DNA from: Paenibacillus sp. JNUCC-31
GTDB taxonomy: Bacteria > Bacillota > Bacilli > Paenibacillales > Paenibacillaceae
Assembly (NCBI RefSeq): GCF_014844075.1
Contig: NZ_CP062165.1
Location: 3,534,001 to 3,598,000, forward strand
Reading direction: 5' to 3'
Length of the DNA: 64,000 bases
Shown here: piece after piece, positions 10,214-22,990 of the stretch
Layout of the letters: every line of letters begins with the position of its first letter
Numbering within the stretch: position 1 is the first letter of the stretch
Made by a program: the position numbers and the translations under genes
The notes under the pieces: generated by a model
The model's input: only the letters and a program-made list of their open reading frames with translations
Told to the model about the DNA's origin: nothing
Database searches by the model: none

Positions 10214-11974
10214 ATGGAGCATATCGCGTTATACCGGGCTTGGCGTCCCCAGTCGTTTCAAGATATGGTGGGACAACAGCATATTATTCAGACCTTGCAG
10301 AACGCGATTCGTGAACAGCGAACTTCCCATGCCTATTTGTTTAGCGGGCCCAGAGGAACAGGGAAGACGAGTGCCGCCAAGATTTTGGCCAAAGCTGTGA
10401 ACTGCGAACGCGGGCCTGCGCCTGAGCCTTGTAACGAGTGTGAAGCTTGCCGCAGGATTACGACGGGCGCTGTGATGGATGTGCAGGAGATTGATGCGGC
10501 ATCCAACCGGGGCGTTGAAGAAATCCGTGATCTTCGGGAAAAGGTGAAATACGCCCCAACCGAAGTCCGGCAGAAAGTCTATATTATTGATGAAGTGCAC
10601 ATGCTGACGACAGAGGCGTTCAATGCTTTGCTTAAAACATTGGAAGAGCCTCCGCCACACGTCATGTTTATTTTGGCAACAACAGAGCCCCATCGCCTTC
10701 CGGCGACGATTATTTCCCGCTGTCAGCGATTTGATTTTCGTCGGGTATCCCTGGAAGAGCAGACAGCACGGCTTAGGCTGATTTGTGAACAGGAAGGCAT
10801 GGAAGCGGATCAGGACGCGCTCCAGTATATTGCTCGTCTGTCTGATGGGGGAATGAGGGACGCACTTAGTGTCCTGGATCAGATCTCTTCTTTTACGGAT
10901 GGGAGAGTAACCTATCAGCAGGTTATGGATATGACCGGAGGCATTCCTTCCGAACAGTTTGCTAAGCTGGCTGCATCCCTGCTCAAGGGGGATGTAGGCC
11001 ATATTTTGCAAATGATCGAAGGGTTCATGCATGAAGGAAAAAGCGCGGACAAGTGCATGGAGAATTTGCTTTATTATTTCCGTGACTTGCTTATGATTAA
11101 GATGGTGCCGAATGCAGATAAACTGACGGATCGGGTACTTAATCCCGAATCGTTCCGTGATATGGCGGAATCATTCACCAAAGAACAGCTGTTCCAGATG
11201 ATTGATACACTTAATCGGTACCAGAGTGAAATGAAGTATGCCGTACAGCCACAGACATTGTTTGAAGTAGCTCTTCTTAAACTATGCAGCATTCCGGCAC
11301 AAGGAGCGGCGGCGGGTCAGGTGGCGGCTTCAGCGGGCGCACCTTCAGCCGAATCAACGCAAGTTGACGGTGGGGAGATCCATCGCTTGAAGCAGCAGCT
11401 TGCCGAGTTGGAGAAGAAGCTGGATCGTGCGCTTAAGAGTGGTTTGTCTGGAGGAGAGGCTGCACCAAATGCACCTTCACGTCCGGCAACGAGAGCGCCC
11501 GTGTCAAGGGGGAATTCGCCAGCGAAAATTCCTGCACAGCTTGATCAATATGTTGCGCATAAGGGATCTCCTGAGTTCGTAGAGGTCAGCAAAAAATGGA
11601 GCCAGATTTTGCAACGTGTAAAAGAAGAAAAAGTGACTGTTCACGCCTGGTTTATGGACGGTGAGCCGGTTTCATTGCTGGAAGACAATGTTCTAGTGGC
11701 GTTTAAGAACAATATTCACCGCGAAACTACAGAAAAGCAGGCTAACCGTGAAGTGATCGAACGGGTGTTGTCCGAACAGCTTGGGCGCCCAGCTCGTTTG
11801 GTGACGATGATGCTCAAGGATTGGACTGGAGCGATGGATGGAGCTACTGAAACGCCAAAGGAGGACTTTAAGCTTGAACCTGAGCATGAAGACGGCGGTT
11901 CAGGCGATAAGCAGCCTTGGATTGATGAAGCGATCCAACTCTTTGGTGAGGACCTTGTAGTGATCAAAGAATAG
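10214..11974 (+). CDS. dnaX: DNA polymerase III gamma/tau subunit
   Basis: DnaX is the ATPase of the clamp loader. It opens the beta clamp and links polymerase to helicase. Walker A is GPRGTGKT (residues 45-52). The zinc cluster is Cys64, Cys73, Cys76, Cys79. Walker B follows in IIDEVHML. After the AAA+ part (to ~360) comes an Ala/Pro-rich linker and a C-terminal tau domain. The length of 586 residues is normal for Bacillota. ATG 10214 follows GGAAGGAAGG. The ybaB and recR genes follow at short distances (48 and 35 nt), forming the conserved dnaX-ybaB-recR operon. Confidence 0.96.
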   Translation: MEHIALYRAWRPQSFQDMVGQQHIIQTLQNAIREQRTSHAYLFSGPRGTGKTSAAKILAKAVNCERGPAPEPCNECEACRRITTGAVMDVQEIDAASNRGVEEIRDLREKVKYAPTEVRQKVYIIDEVHMLTTEAFNALLKTLEEPPPHVMFILATTEPHRLPATIISRCQRFDFRRVSLEEQTARLRLICEQEGMEADQDALQYIARLSDGGMRDALSVLDQISSFTDGRVTYQQVMDMTGGIPSEQFAKLAASLLKGDVGHILQMIEGFMHEGKSADKCMENLLYYFRDLLMIKMVPNADKLTDRVLNPESFRDMAESFTKEQLFQMIDTLNRYQSEMKYAVQPQTLFEVALLKLCSIPAQGAAAGQVAASAGAPSAESTQVDGGEIHRLKQQLAELEKKLDRALKSGLSGGEAAPNAPSRPATRAPVSRGNSPAKIPAQLDQYVAHKGSPEFVEVSKKWSQILQRVKEEKVTVHAWFMDGEPVSLLEDNVLVAFKNNIHRETTEKQANREVIERVLSEQLGRPARLVTMMLKDWTGAMDGATETPKEDFKLEPEHEDGGSGDKQPWIDEAIQLFGEDLVVIKE

Positions 11975-12022
11975 ATGTACAGGCGCCTGGCGCGATAACT
12001 ATAACAAAGGAGATGAACAATC

Positions 12023-12334
12023 ATGAACAACATGAACCAAATGATGAAACAAGTGAAGAAAATGCAGGAGCAAATGCTGAAAGCGCAGGAGGAACTGGCG
12101 GACAAAACAGTCCAAGGTACTTCTGGTGGCGGTGTTGTAACTGCCGAAGTTAACGGACACAAGAAATTGCTGGCTATTACGATCAAACCGGAAGCGGTTG
12201 ACCCTGAAGACGTTGAAATGCTGCAGGATCTCGTTATGACAGCTGTCAATGACGCAATGACCAAAGCTGATGAAATTGCGAACCAGGATATGGGTAAATT
12301 CACAGGCGGTATGAAAATTCCGGGATTATTTTAA
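12023..12334 (+). CDS. YbaB/EbfC family nucleoid-associated protein
   Basis: This 103-residue DNA-binding protein of the YbaB/EbfC family forms dimers that bind DNA non-specifically and compact the nucleoid. The N-terminal Met/Lys/Gln-rich helix ([19 protein letters not shown]) and the central [13 protein letters not shown] strand region are typical, as is the GGMKIPGLF end. AAAGGAGA precedes the ATG. It lies between dnaX and recR, as in most bacteria. The Bacillus name is yaaK. Confidence 0.94.
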   Translation: MNNMNQMMKQVKKMQEQMLKAQEELADKTVQGTSGGGVVTAEVNGHKKLLAITIKPEAVDPEDVEMLQDLVMTAVNDAMTKADEIANQDMGKFTGGMKIPGLF

Positions 12335-12369
12335 TTTTAAATTGATCCTATCAAAGGAGACGCAATCGA

Positions 12370-12969
12370 TTGTATTATCCCGAACCGATAGCAAAGCTTA
12401 TTGACGCCTTTACCCGTTTGCCGGGTGTTGGCCCCAAGACTGCGGCGCGACTAGCTTTTCATGTGCTTAACATGAAGGAAGATGACGTTATTGATTTTGC
12501 CAAAGCGCTCGTCAGTGTGAAGCGGAATCTTCATTACTGTTCGGTATGTTGTAATATTACGGACACTGACCCGTGCCGGATCTGTCAGGATAAGTCCCGG
12601 GATGTTTCGGTAATCTGTGTAGTCCAGGACTCCAAAGACTTGGTGGCTATGGAGCGTACCAAGGAATTTGACGGATACTATCATGTGCTGCAGGGTGCGA
12701 TCTCTCCTATGGAAGGAATAGGTCCGGACGATATCCGTCTGAAGGAACTTTTGACCCGATTAAGCGACGAACGGGTTAAGGAACTGATTCTGGCAACTAA
12801 CCCGAATATTGAAGGGGAGGCCACGGCGATGTATATCTCTCGTCTGGTTCGTCCATTTGAGATTTCGGTAACTCGGATTGCCCATGGATTGCCTGTAGGG
12901 GGCGATCTGGAGTATGCAGATGAAGTGACTCTTTCCAAGGCGCTGGAAGGGCGCAGGGAAATGAGGTAA
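12370..12969 (+). CDS. recR: Recombination mediator RecR
   Basis: RecR works with RecO and RecF to load RecA on gapped DNA. An N-terminal helix-hairpin-helix ([14 protein letters not shown]) is followed by a four-cysteine zinc finger ([16 protein letters not shown]) and a Toprim domain ([15 protein letters not shown]; later [14 protein letters not shown]). The length of 199 residues matches the family. The start is a TTG at 12370 with AAAGGAGA 8 nt upstream; no ATG is better placed. It is the last gene of the dnaX operon, followed by a terminator. Confidence 0.96.
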   Translation: MYYPEPIAKLIDAFTRLPGVGPKTAARLAFHVLNMKEDDVIDFAKALVSVKRNLHYCSVCCNITDTDPCRICQDKSRDVSVICVVQDSKDLVAMERTKEFDGYYHVLQGAISPMEGIGPDDIRLKELLTRLSDERVKELILATNPNIEGEATAMYISRLVRPFEISVTRIAHGLPVGGDLEYADEVTLSKALEGRREMR

Positions 12970-13050
12970 CAGATGTGCCTGTACCTCTCAGAGAATGAGC
13001 GCATAAATTGATCTATTTTTAAAATTAAATGAGTTAGACTTATTTTATAT

Positions 13051-13076
13051 GGAGAGCCCTAGGGCTCTCTTTTTTA
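13051..13076 (+). terminator. Terminator of the dnaX-ybaB-recR operon
   Basis: A palindrome GAGAGCC-ctag-GGCTCTC is followed directly by T6. Confidence 0.85.
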
Positions 13077-13177
13077 TTGTAACTATTTCTTAAATATTAT
13101 ACATGGCTCAGTTCTAAGTTTGTCCCTTCCTTGATATGTATGAGAATATGTTGTGCTGATCAGGAGGGAGAGAACTT

Positions 13178-13453
13178 ATGTTTATATGGCGAAATGTAAG
13201 AAGCTCGATGGAGAAGCGGGAGAGGATGCTGAAGGAGCAGGAGGAGGAACAGATCTATTCGGATATTCAAAAAGCCAAGGCGGAGTGGGAAAGAGCTGTC
13301 AGGCAGTTTGAAGAGGCACAGGGGGAGGATGAGATCGATTATGCGATCTATGTGTTGGAGGCCGCAGAGCGCAAATATCAGATTCATTTGAGGCGTGCTA
13401 AGCGTGTGGGGGTTAAAAGTACAGTTATGGGCGATCGGGGAATGGGGGTGTAG
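13178..13453 (+). CDS. yaaL: YaaL-like DUF2508 family protein
   Basis: A 91-residue, highly charged, mostly helical protein with no signal peptide. By position (between recR and bofA) and composition it is the YaaL/DUF2508 family, which lies in the same place in B. subtilis. Its function is unknown. AGGAGGGAGAG lies 6-7 nt before the ATG. Much of residues 10-80 could form coiled coil. Recognition rests largely on synteny. Confidence 0.8.
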   Translation: MFIWRNVRSSMEKRERMLKEQEEEQIYSDIQKAKAEWERAVRQFEEAQGEDEIDYAIYVLEAAERKYQIHLRRAKRVGVKSTVMGDRGMGV

Positions 13454-13494
13454 CGAAGGTGTGGGTGTGACATTCAAATATGGGGGTGTAGAAT

Positions 13495-13764
13495 ATGAAA
13501 AGTCTTATATTAGGCAGTGTGCTGGTGGTATCGTTACTGGGGTTAATTATCATTCTTTTTAGAAAACGGGTGGGATTATCCTTCTTTACATCATTCGGGA
13601 TTCATCTGGTATTGGCTGCGGTGGGGATATATGTCGTTAATTATTCAGGTTGGATTACTGGAACTTACATTCCATTGAACCCTGCTACGATAGGTACTGT
13701 GAGCATACTAGGATTACCGGGCGTTGGATTATTGTTGGGGCTAAAAATTTCTTTGTTTGGGTAG
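13495..13764 (+). CDS. bofA: Pro-sigma-K processing inhibitor BofA
   Basis: BofA is a small membrane protein of the forespore-engulfing membrane. It holds the SpoIVFB protease inactive until sigma-G signals arrive, so pro-sigma-K is not cut too early. The 89 residues include hydrophobic segments near 5-22 and 28-50, and a C-terminal stretch PATIGTVSILGLPGVGLLLG typical of the family. It lies just upstream of the rRNA operon, as in B. subtilis, and its stop codon overlaps the first rRNA promoter. Together with spo0F it implies an endospore former. Confidence 0.92.
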   Translation: MKSLILGSVLVVSLLGLIIILFRKRVGLSFFTSFGIHLVLAAVGIYVVNYSGWITGTYIPLNPATIGTVSILGLPGVGLLLGLKISLFG

Positions 13765-13794
13765 TTGACTCTCTGGATGTTTATATGGTACATT
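13765..13794 (+). promoter_or_regulatory. rRNA operon promoter P1
   Basis: TTGACT (13765-13770), an 18-bp spacer and TACATT (13789-13794). It begins at the bofA stop codon. The design is the same as P2, 120 bp downstream. Confidence 0.55.
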
Positions 13795-13884
13795 ATATCT
13801 CGTTGCTTTGCTTGCTTGGTTAAATGCTTTTGAAGAAATGAACGGGTTCGATAAGAACTTGAAAAAAAGAATTTCAAAAAAAGC

Positions 13885-13914
13885 TTGACTGAAACAAACG
13901 AAGTATGGTATATT
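13885..13914 (+). promoter_or_regulatory. rRNA operon promoter P2
   Basis: TTGACT (13885-13890), an 18-bp spacer and TATATT (13909-13914), with A-tracts just upstream (AAAAAAAG, CAAAAAAAG) that would act as an UP element. It is the stronger of the tandem pair and lies about 210 bp before the 16S gene. Confidence 0.75.
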
Positions 13915-13975
13915 ATAAAAGTCGCCGCTGAGAGAAAATGGCGACGAAAAAGCGAGAAAATTATCGAGTTTGATC

Positions 13976-14004
13976 TTTGAAAACTGAACAACGAGTGAGT
14001 AACG
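13976..14004 (+). other. 16S rRNA processing stalk, 5' arm
   Basis: TTTGAAAACTGAACAACGAG and the following GTGAGTAAC pair with the reverse-complementary stretch after the 16S gene (about 15739-15766: GTTACTCACTCGTTG, CTCAGTTTT). This is the double-stranded stalk cut by RNase III-type enzymes. Confidence 0.75.
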
Positions 14005-14126
14005 ATCTTGCTTGCAAGATCGACGCTGAGAAATCGGTACACGTCTTCGGACGGTGTGATTTCGAAGCATAAATGAGATTTTAATCTCGTCAGATTCAAA
14101 ATGAGCTAATCGCTCTTTTCAATACT

Positions 14127-15681
<1,555 letters not shown>

Positions 15682-15738
15682 TGGAGAATCGTTTCCCGCG
15701 TGGAAACATTCAAATACAAAATCTAGCCAGGTCGGCTA

Positions 15739-15766
15739 GTTACTCACTCGTTGCTCAGTTTTGAGA
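15739..15766 (+). other. 16S rRNA processing stalk, 3' arm
   Basis: This stretch is the reverse complement of the leader at 13976-14004 and closes the stem around 16S rRNA. It lies between the 16S end and the 5S gene. Confidence 0.7.
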
Positions 15767-15783
15767 GCTCAAACTCTCAAACG

Positions 15784-15900
15784 TTTGGTGGCGATAGCGA
15801 AGGGGTTCCACACGTTCCCATCCCGAACACGACCGTTAAGCCCTTCAGCGTCGATGGTACTTGGACCGCAGGGTCCTGGGAGAGTAGAACGCCGCCAAGC
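15784..15900 (+). rRNA. rrf: 5S ribosomal RNA, located between 16S and 23S
   Basis: A complete 117-nt 5S gene: TTTGGTGGCGATAGCG at the 5' end, CCGAACACGACCGTTAAG in loop B/helix III, and CGCCGCCAAGC at the 3' end pairing with the start. It lies 103 nt after 16S and 36 nt before tRNA-Ile. No 5S follows the 23S gene, so the order differs from the usual 16S-23S-5S. Confidence 0.95.
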
Positions 15901-15936
15901 GTAAACCCTTATGGGTTTCAATATGATATATAATGT

Positions 15937-16013
15937 GGGCCCTTAGCTCAGTTGGTTAGAGCGCACCTCTGATAAGGGTGAGGCCGGTGGTTCGAGTCCA
16001 CCAGGGCCCACCA
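15937..16013 (+). tRNA. tRNA-Ile (GAT)
   Basis: A 77-nt cloverleaf: acceptor GGGCCCT/AGGGCCC, anticodon loop CTGATAAG with anticodon GAT, T arm GGTTCGAGTCC, encoded CCA. It lies in the 16S-23S spacer, the usual place for tRNA-Ile. Confidence 0.97.
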
Positions 16014-16035
16014 TGTATACCTTAAAATCTAATAT

Positions 16036-16111
16036 GGGGCCATAGCTCAGCTGGGAGAGCGCCTGCCTTGCAAGCAGGAGGTCAGCGGTTCGATCCCGCT
16101 TGGCTCCACCA
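16036..16111 (+). tRNA. tRNA-Ala (TGC)
   Basis: A 76-nt cloverleaf: acceptor GGGGCCA/TGGCTCC, anticodon TGC in CTTGCAAG, T arm GGTTCGATCCC, encoded CCA. Second spacer tRNA. Confidence 0.97.
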
Positions 16112-16130
16112 ACAAGATTTTACAAGCTTG

Positions 16131-16160
16131 TTCTTTGAAAACTAGATATCGAAACGAAAA
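16131..16160 (+). other. 23S rRNA processing stalk, 5' arm
   Basis: TTCTTTGAAAACTAGATATC followed by GAAACGAAA pairs with TTTCGTTTCGGATCTAGTTTTC at about 19260-19281, after the 23S gene, forming the stalk that encloses 23S rRNA. Confidence 0.75.
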
Positions 16161-16313
16161 ATGCGAATTAGAACATTCCTTTTTAGCTGAACTTGTGTTA
16201 AACAAGTTTCAATAAATAGTGAAGACTGCATTGCGATGGTATCGAATGAGAGCGACTTTTGGCTTTGCGTAAGCAAAACAAGGGAAGCGAACAGTCGAAA
16301 CCGGAGCAATTAT

Positions 16314-19237
<2,924 letters not shown>

Positions 19238-19322
19238 AGTTGCAGGTTGTAATCGCAGGTTTCGTTTCGGATCTAGTTTTCAGGGAGCAATCCTTGTAAG
19301 CATTGTTCATGATTGTCTATTT

Positions 19323-19414
19323 GGAGAGATACCCAAGTGGCTATAAGGGGACCCTCTGCTAAGGGGTTAGACTGCGTAAGCGGTGCGAGGGTTCGAATCC
19401 CTCTCTCTCCGCCA
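19323..19414 (+). tRNA. tRNA-Ser (GCT)
   Basis: A 92-nt class II tRNA with a long variable arm. Acceptor GGAGAGA/TCTCTCC, anticodon GCT in CTCTGCTAAG, encoded CCA. First of eight tRNAs after 23S. Confidence 0.95.
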
Positions 19415-19461
19415 TCTTTACCTTAAGATGGACAAGCAATCAAGATCAATTATATGAATAT

Positions 19462-19538
19462 GGCGGTGTAGCTCAGCTGGCTAGAGCGTACGGTTCATAC
19501 CCGTGAGGTCGGGGGTTCGATCCCCTCCGCCGCTACCA
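19462..19538 (+). tRNA. tRNA-Met (CAT), elongator
   Basis: A 77-nt tRNA with anticodon CAT in GTTCATAC. The 5' end GGCGGTG pairs with CGCCGCT. The normal first pair and the lack of the initiator-type GGG/CCC anticodon stem mark it as elongator rather than initiator; an Ile-CAU role (lysidine) is less likely because it matches the Bacillus elongator sequence closely. Confidence 0.9.
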
Positions 19539-19547
19539 TATTACCCA

Positions 19548-19623
19548 GGAGGCTTAGCTCAGCTGGGAGAGCATCTGCCTTACAAGCAGAGGGTCGGGGG
19601 TTCGATCCCCTCAGCCTCCACCA
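19548..19623 (+). tRNA. tRNA-Val (TAC)
   Basis: A 76-nt cloverleaf: acceptor GGAGGCT/AGCCTCC, anticodon TAC in CCTTACAAG, encoded CCA. Confidence 0.96.
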
Positions 19624-19628
19624 TATAC

Positions 19629-19704
<76 letters not shown>

Positions 19705-19713
19705 TTAATGCCT

Positions 19714-19791
19714 GGAACCGTGGTGTAGTTGGCCTAACATGCCTGCCTGTCACGCAGGAGATCGCGGGTTCGAATCCCGTCGGTTCCGCCA
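19714..19791 (+). tRNA. tRNA-Asp (GTC)
   Basis: A 78-nt cloverleaf: acceptor GGAACCG/CGGTTCC, anticodon GTC in CCTGTCACG, encoded CCA. Confidence 0.95.
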
Positions 19792-19811
19792 TTAATCCAA
19801 TAATTAAATAA

Positions 19812-19887
<76 letters not shown>

Positions 19888-19896
19888 TGTAATCCT

Positions 19897-19982
19897 GGAG
19901 GATTAGCGAAGTGGCCAAACGCATCAGACTGTAAATCTGCTCCCGTACGGGTTCGGTGGTTCGAATCCATCATCCTCCACCA
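19897..19982 (+). tRNA. tRNA-Tyr (GTA)
   Basis: An 86-nt class II tRNA with a variable arm (CCCGTACGGG). Acceptor GGAGGAT/ATCCTCC, anticodon GTA in CTGTAAATC, encoded CCA. Confidence 0.95.
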
Positions 19983-19989
19983 GTTTTAC

Positions 19990-20062
19990 GAGTCATTAGC
20001 TCAGTTGGTAGAGCACCTGACTTTTAATCAGGGTGTCGAAGGTTCGAGCCCTTCATGACTCA
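19990..20062 (+). tRNA. tRNA-Lys (TTT), CCA not encoded
   Basis: A 73-nt cloverleaf: acceptor GAGTCAT/ATGACTC, anticodon TTT in CTTTTAATC. Unlike the nine other tRNAs of this operon, the gene ends at the discriminator A and is followed by TCT, so CCA must be added by nucleotidyltransferase. Confidence 0.95.
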
Positions 20063-20075
20063 TCTTTTTGAAAAG

Positions 20076-20111
20076 AGTGATTGATCATTAATTTGATTGA
20101 TCACTTTTTTT
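20076..20111 (+). terminator. Terminator of the rRNA-tRNA operon
   Basis: AGTGAT pairs with ATCACT, with an inner ATCA/TGAT helix, followed by T7. It lies 14 nt after tRNA-Lys. Confidence 0.85.
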
Positions 20112-20301
20112 GTTGTGAAAAAATGAATTGTGATCTTAAGTGCATTGATAGCTGAGGGCAAAATTGATTTACTTTGAATGATTTTTTAAGAGTAAGTAGT
20201 GAGAATATCATAGGAGCTAACCCATAGTGGGAACGAAAAAGGCGATGCTCCTCAAGATATGATAAAATAATAGAAAAAAGCAGAGTGGTGGCGTTCATTA
20301 T

Positions 20302-21498
20302 ATGAAGCTCATACCTGATCTAAAACAACGAATCGAAGCAATTCTAGGTACTACATTACATGAATCCATGATGACTATAGAAGAATGGAATCGGTCTTCA
20401 ACGAATTCAATTGATCGTAAAACAAATCCCTTCGCTCTTAATTCTGATACAACAGAGAATGATGGCCACATAGTTGATGATGTGAGAAGGGATGGTTTCG
20501 TAACAGAAGTGAGCAGTTGGCGGACAGAAGACCGTATATTTTTTAGAGTGGAAATGAATGAGCAAGAAGGAACTATTTTATATTGGGGGTGCTCAGTCGA
20601 CTCTGTTACGCTGGAGGTACAGCGCCTGATTGAACTTCTCATTAGTAGTCACAAGGAGCCGCTAGATGAAGAGCAGCCTGTAACATATGAAAACGATAGA
20701 GAACAGCTGCTCACTGAATTGGGACAGTGGCTTCGACAACAGATCAAACACCCAGCCGAACAGAAATCCGTTCCTGAACATTTTGTATTGGCTGGTGAAT
20801 TGAATACAGAGAAAATTCCATTTTTGTTGCAGTGTGAGACACCGGATGCCCATCGTATTCGTTCCAAGGAACTGAATAAGTTGCTCGAAAGCTACTTTGG
20901 TGAAGACATTATGCTGATTCCAGTTGGAGAGCAAGAATGGCTATTTCTCGGTGATGAACAGATTGTTACAGGTGAAGCTGAGGACGATACGACTGAAGCC
21001 AGAAAGGACTTACTAAATGCCTTTTGTCAGGGGCTATATGAGTTATTAGCCAGTGAGTGGGCGGGTGTATTCCATCTGTCTGCATCCCTGCCATGCATCC
21101 CAGCCGAACAGTTGTCGACCGTTACGGCTCTTCTTCAAGAAAGTATTCATTTGGGCAGGTCTTTCCATGTCGTACAACACATCCATCTCCCATGGAATCT
21201 ACATCTTGAACGTTTGGTGGCGAGCATTCCGGACCAACAGCGTCTCCGTTTTATACAGGAAACGGGCAAGGGAACCATGTTGTTTAGTGATAGTGAGACA
21301 CTCGCTACCCTGGAGACCTTTTTTAATCTGGATTGCAATGTCAGTGAGACGGCAAAGCGACTCTTCATTCATCGAAATACTTTGGTATATCGTCTGGATA
21401 AGATCAAACAAGAGATTGGATATGATGTGAGGAGCTTCGAAAGTGCTGTTCTGGTAAGGCTTTTACTGCTTATGTACAAAGTGACGAAAAAGCTCTGA
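20302..21498 (+). CDS. PucR/CdaR-type transcriptional regulator
   Basis: The last ~60 residues carry the PucR-type helix-turn-helix: LETFFNLDCNVSETAKRLFI, then HRNTLVYRLDKIKQEIGYD. The first ~330 residues have no domain I can name with confidence and show no membrane segment, so it is probably cytoplasmic. The length is 398 residues. PucR-family regulators often respond to purine or sugar-acid metabolites; the ligand here is unknown. It is 103 nt upstream of the MsmX-like ATPase gene, with no terminator seen between them, so it may regulate or be co-transcribed with it. The ATG at 20302 is preceded by a weak GAGTGGTGG. Confidence 0.85.
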   Translation: MKLIPDLKQRIEAILGTTLHESMMTIEEWNRSSTNSIDRKTNPFALNSDTTENDGHIVDDVRRDGFVTEVSSWRTEDRIFFRVEMNEQEGTILYWGCSVDSVTLEVQRLIELLISSHKEPLDEEQPVTYENDREQLLTELGQWLRQQIKHPAEQKSVPEHFVLAGELNTEKIPFLLQCETPDAHRIRSKELNKLLESYFGEDIMLIPVGEQEWLFLGDEQIVTGEAEDDTTEARKDLLNAFCQGLYELLASEWAGVFHLSASLPCIPAEQLSTVTALLQESIHLGRSFHVVQHIHLPWNLHLERLVASIPDQQRLRFIQETGKGTMLFSDSETLATLETFFNLDCNVSETAKRLFIHRNTLVYRLDKIKQEIGYDVRSFESAVLVRLLLLMYKVTKKL

Positions 21499-21601
21499 TA
21501 TTTTTGTGCAGTTTGCGAATAGTCAAACATCACACAAATGGGTTAATATAAAACTACGAAATGTATTCGATTACAAAACGATCTCTGAGGAGGCAATAAT
21601 C

Positions 21602-22726
21602 ATGGCTGGTGTACGTTTAGAGCATATTTTCAAAAAATACCCGGGTTCTGATAAAGCAACAGTAGTTGATATTAACCTGGACATTAAAGATAAAGAATTT
21701 CTGGTACTGGTAGGTCCGTCCGGTTGTGGTAAATCAACAACACTGCGTATGATCGCAGGCCTTGAGGAAATTTCTGAAGGTAAACTCTATATCGGCGACC
21801 GTGTCGTGAATGATGTTGCTCCTAAAGACCGCGATATCGCGATGGTATTCCAATCCTATGCCTTGTATCCGCATATGAGCGTATATCAAAACATGGCGTT
21901 TGGTTTGAAATTGCGTAAAGTGAAAAAAGATGAGATCGACAAACGTGTACGTGAAGCAGCTAAAATCCTGGATATCGAGCATTTGCTTGAGCGTAAACCT
22001 AAGGCTTTGTCCGGTGGTCAACGTCAGCGTGTCGCTCTGGGACGTGCGATCGTCCGTGATCCACAAGTGTTCTTGATGGATGAGCCTCTCTCCAACTTGG
22101 ATGCGAAACTGCGTGGTCAAATGCGTGCTGAGATCACTAAACTTGCGAAACGTTTGGAAACAACCGTTATCTACGTAACGCATGACCAAATCGAAGCAAT
22201 GACAATGGGTGATCGGATCGTTGTTATGAAGGATGGTATCATCCAACAAGCAGCTTCTCCGGAAGAGCTTTACAACCACCCTGCTAACCTGTTCGTCGCT
22301 GGTTTCATCGGTTCCCCGACAATGAACTTTATCTCGGGTAAATTGGCTGAGCAAGGTGCTAGCCTGCATTTCGTAGCTCCTGGTGTGGACGTTGAAATCC
22401 CACAAGGTAAAGCACAAGTGCTGAAATCAAGAGGATACATTGGTAAAGAAGTAATTCTGGGTGTTCGTCCAGAAGACATTCACGAAGAGCCAGTATTCTT
22501 GGAAGCATCCCCGAACTCTGTATTCTCTACACACGTAGACGTAACAGAGAACCTGGGTCACGAAATGCTCCTCTACTTGAGCGGTGTAGGTAACGACACT
22601 ACAATCGCACGTGTAGACGGACGTTCCAACACTCGTGATGGTTCCACAGTTAAAATGGCAATTGACATGAACAAAGTTCATATCTTTGACAAAGAGACTG
22701 AAGTAAACGTTCTTCTTCAAGACTAA
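21602..22726 (+). CDS. msmX: Carbohydrate ABC importer ATP-binding protein (MsmX/UgpC type)
   Basis: This is the ATPase of CUT1-type sugar importers. Walker A is GPSGCGKST (residues 38-46), then a Q-loop (FQSYALYPHM), the signature LSGGQRQR, Walker B VFLMDEPLSNLDAK, the H-loop YVTHDQ, and a C-terminal regulatory TOBE domain (from ~240). The length of 374 residues matches MsmX. The frame is open from 21506, but ATG 21602 has GAGGAGG upstream and starts the conserved MAGVRLEHI. No permease or binding protein lies beside it. In B. subtilis, MsmX serves several importers that lack an ATPase, such as the one at 38.8-42.3 kb here. Codon use suggests high expression. Confidence 0.95.
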   Translation: MAGVRLEHIFKKYPGSDKATVVDINLDIKDKEFLVLVGPSGCGKSTTLRMIAGLEEISEGKLYIGDRVVNDVAPKDRDIAMVFQSYALYPHMSVYQNMAFGLKLRKVKKDEIDKRVREAAKILDIEHLLERKPKALSGGQRQRVALGRAIVRDPQVFLMDEPLSNLDAKLRGQMRAEITKLAKRLETTVIYVTHDQIEAMTMGDRIVVMKDGIIQQAASPEELYNHPANLFVAGFIGSPTMNFISGKLAEQGASLHFVAPGVDVEIPQGKAQVLKSRGYIGKEVILGVRPEDIHEEPVFLEASPNSVFSTHVDVTENLGHEMLLYLSGVGNDTTIARVDGRSNTRDGSTVKMAIDMNKVHIFDKETEVNVLLQD

Positions 22727-22790
22727 TAGCACTGAGATTCATCGGTAACGATGGAATCTGTCAGTTAACGCAATCATACATTGTAATCTG

Positions 22791-22824
22791 AGCCCCTTCC
22801 GTTATTGCTGGAAGGGGCTTTTTT
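22791..22824 (+). terminator. Terminator after the msmX-like gene
   Basis: A perfect AGCCCCTTCC / GGAAGGGGCT stem with an 8-nt loop and T6. Confidence 0.9.
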
Positions 22825-22990
22825 GACTCATCGGTGAGTGAAGCCAAGATTGCATTCAGTCCGGAATTCATTTAAGATTATTTGAAGGTTAGATGCTGTA
22901 ACAAACAACATGAATGCGCTATTAATGCAAATGGAATGACGCTAATGCTGATATACATAGAGGGCAGCGAATGCTGAAAGGAAGAGACAA

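Noticed and set aside
10214..11974. Programmed frameshift in dnaX giving separate gamma and tau
   Set aside because: I saw no A6G-type slippery site followed by a hairpin; B. subtilis dnaX also lacks it.
19462..19538. tRNA-Met (CAT) as initiator tRNA
   Set aside because: It lacks the mismatched first pair and the three G-C pairs of the initiator anticodon stem; it matches the elongator type.
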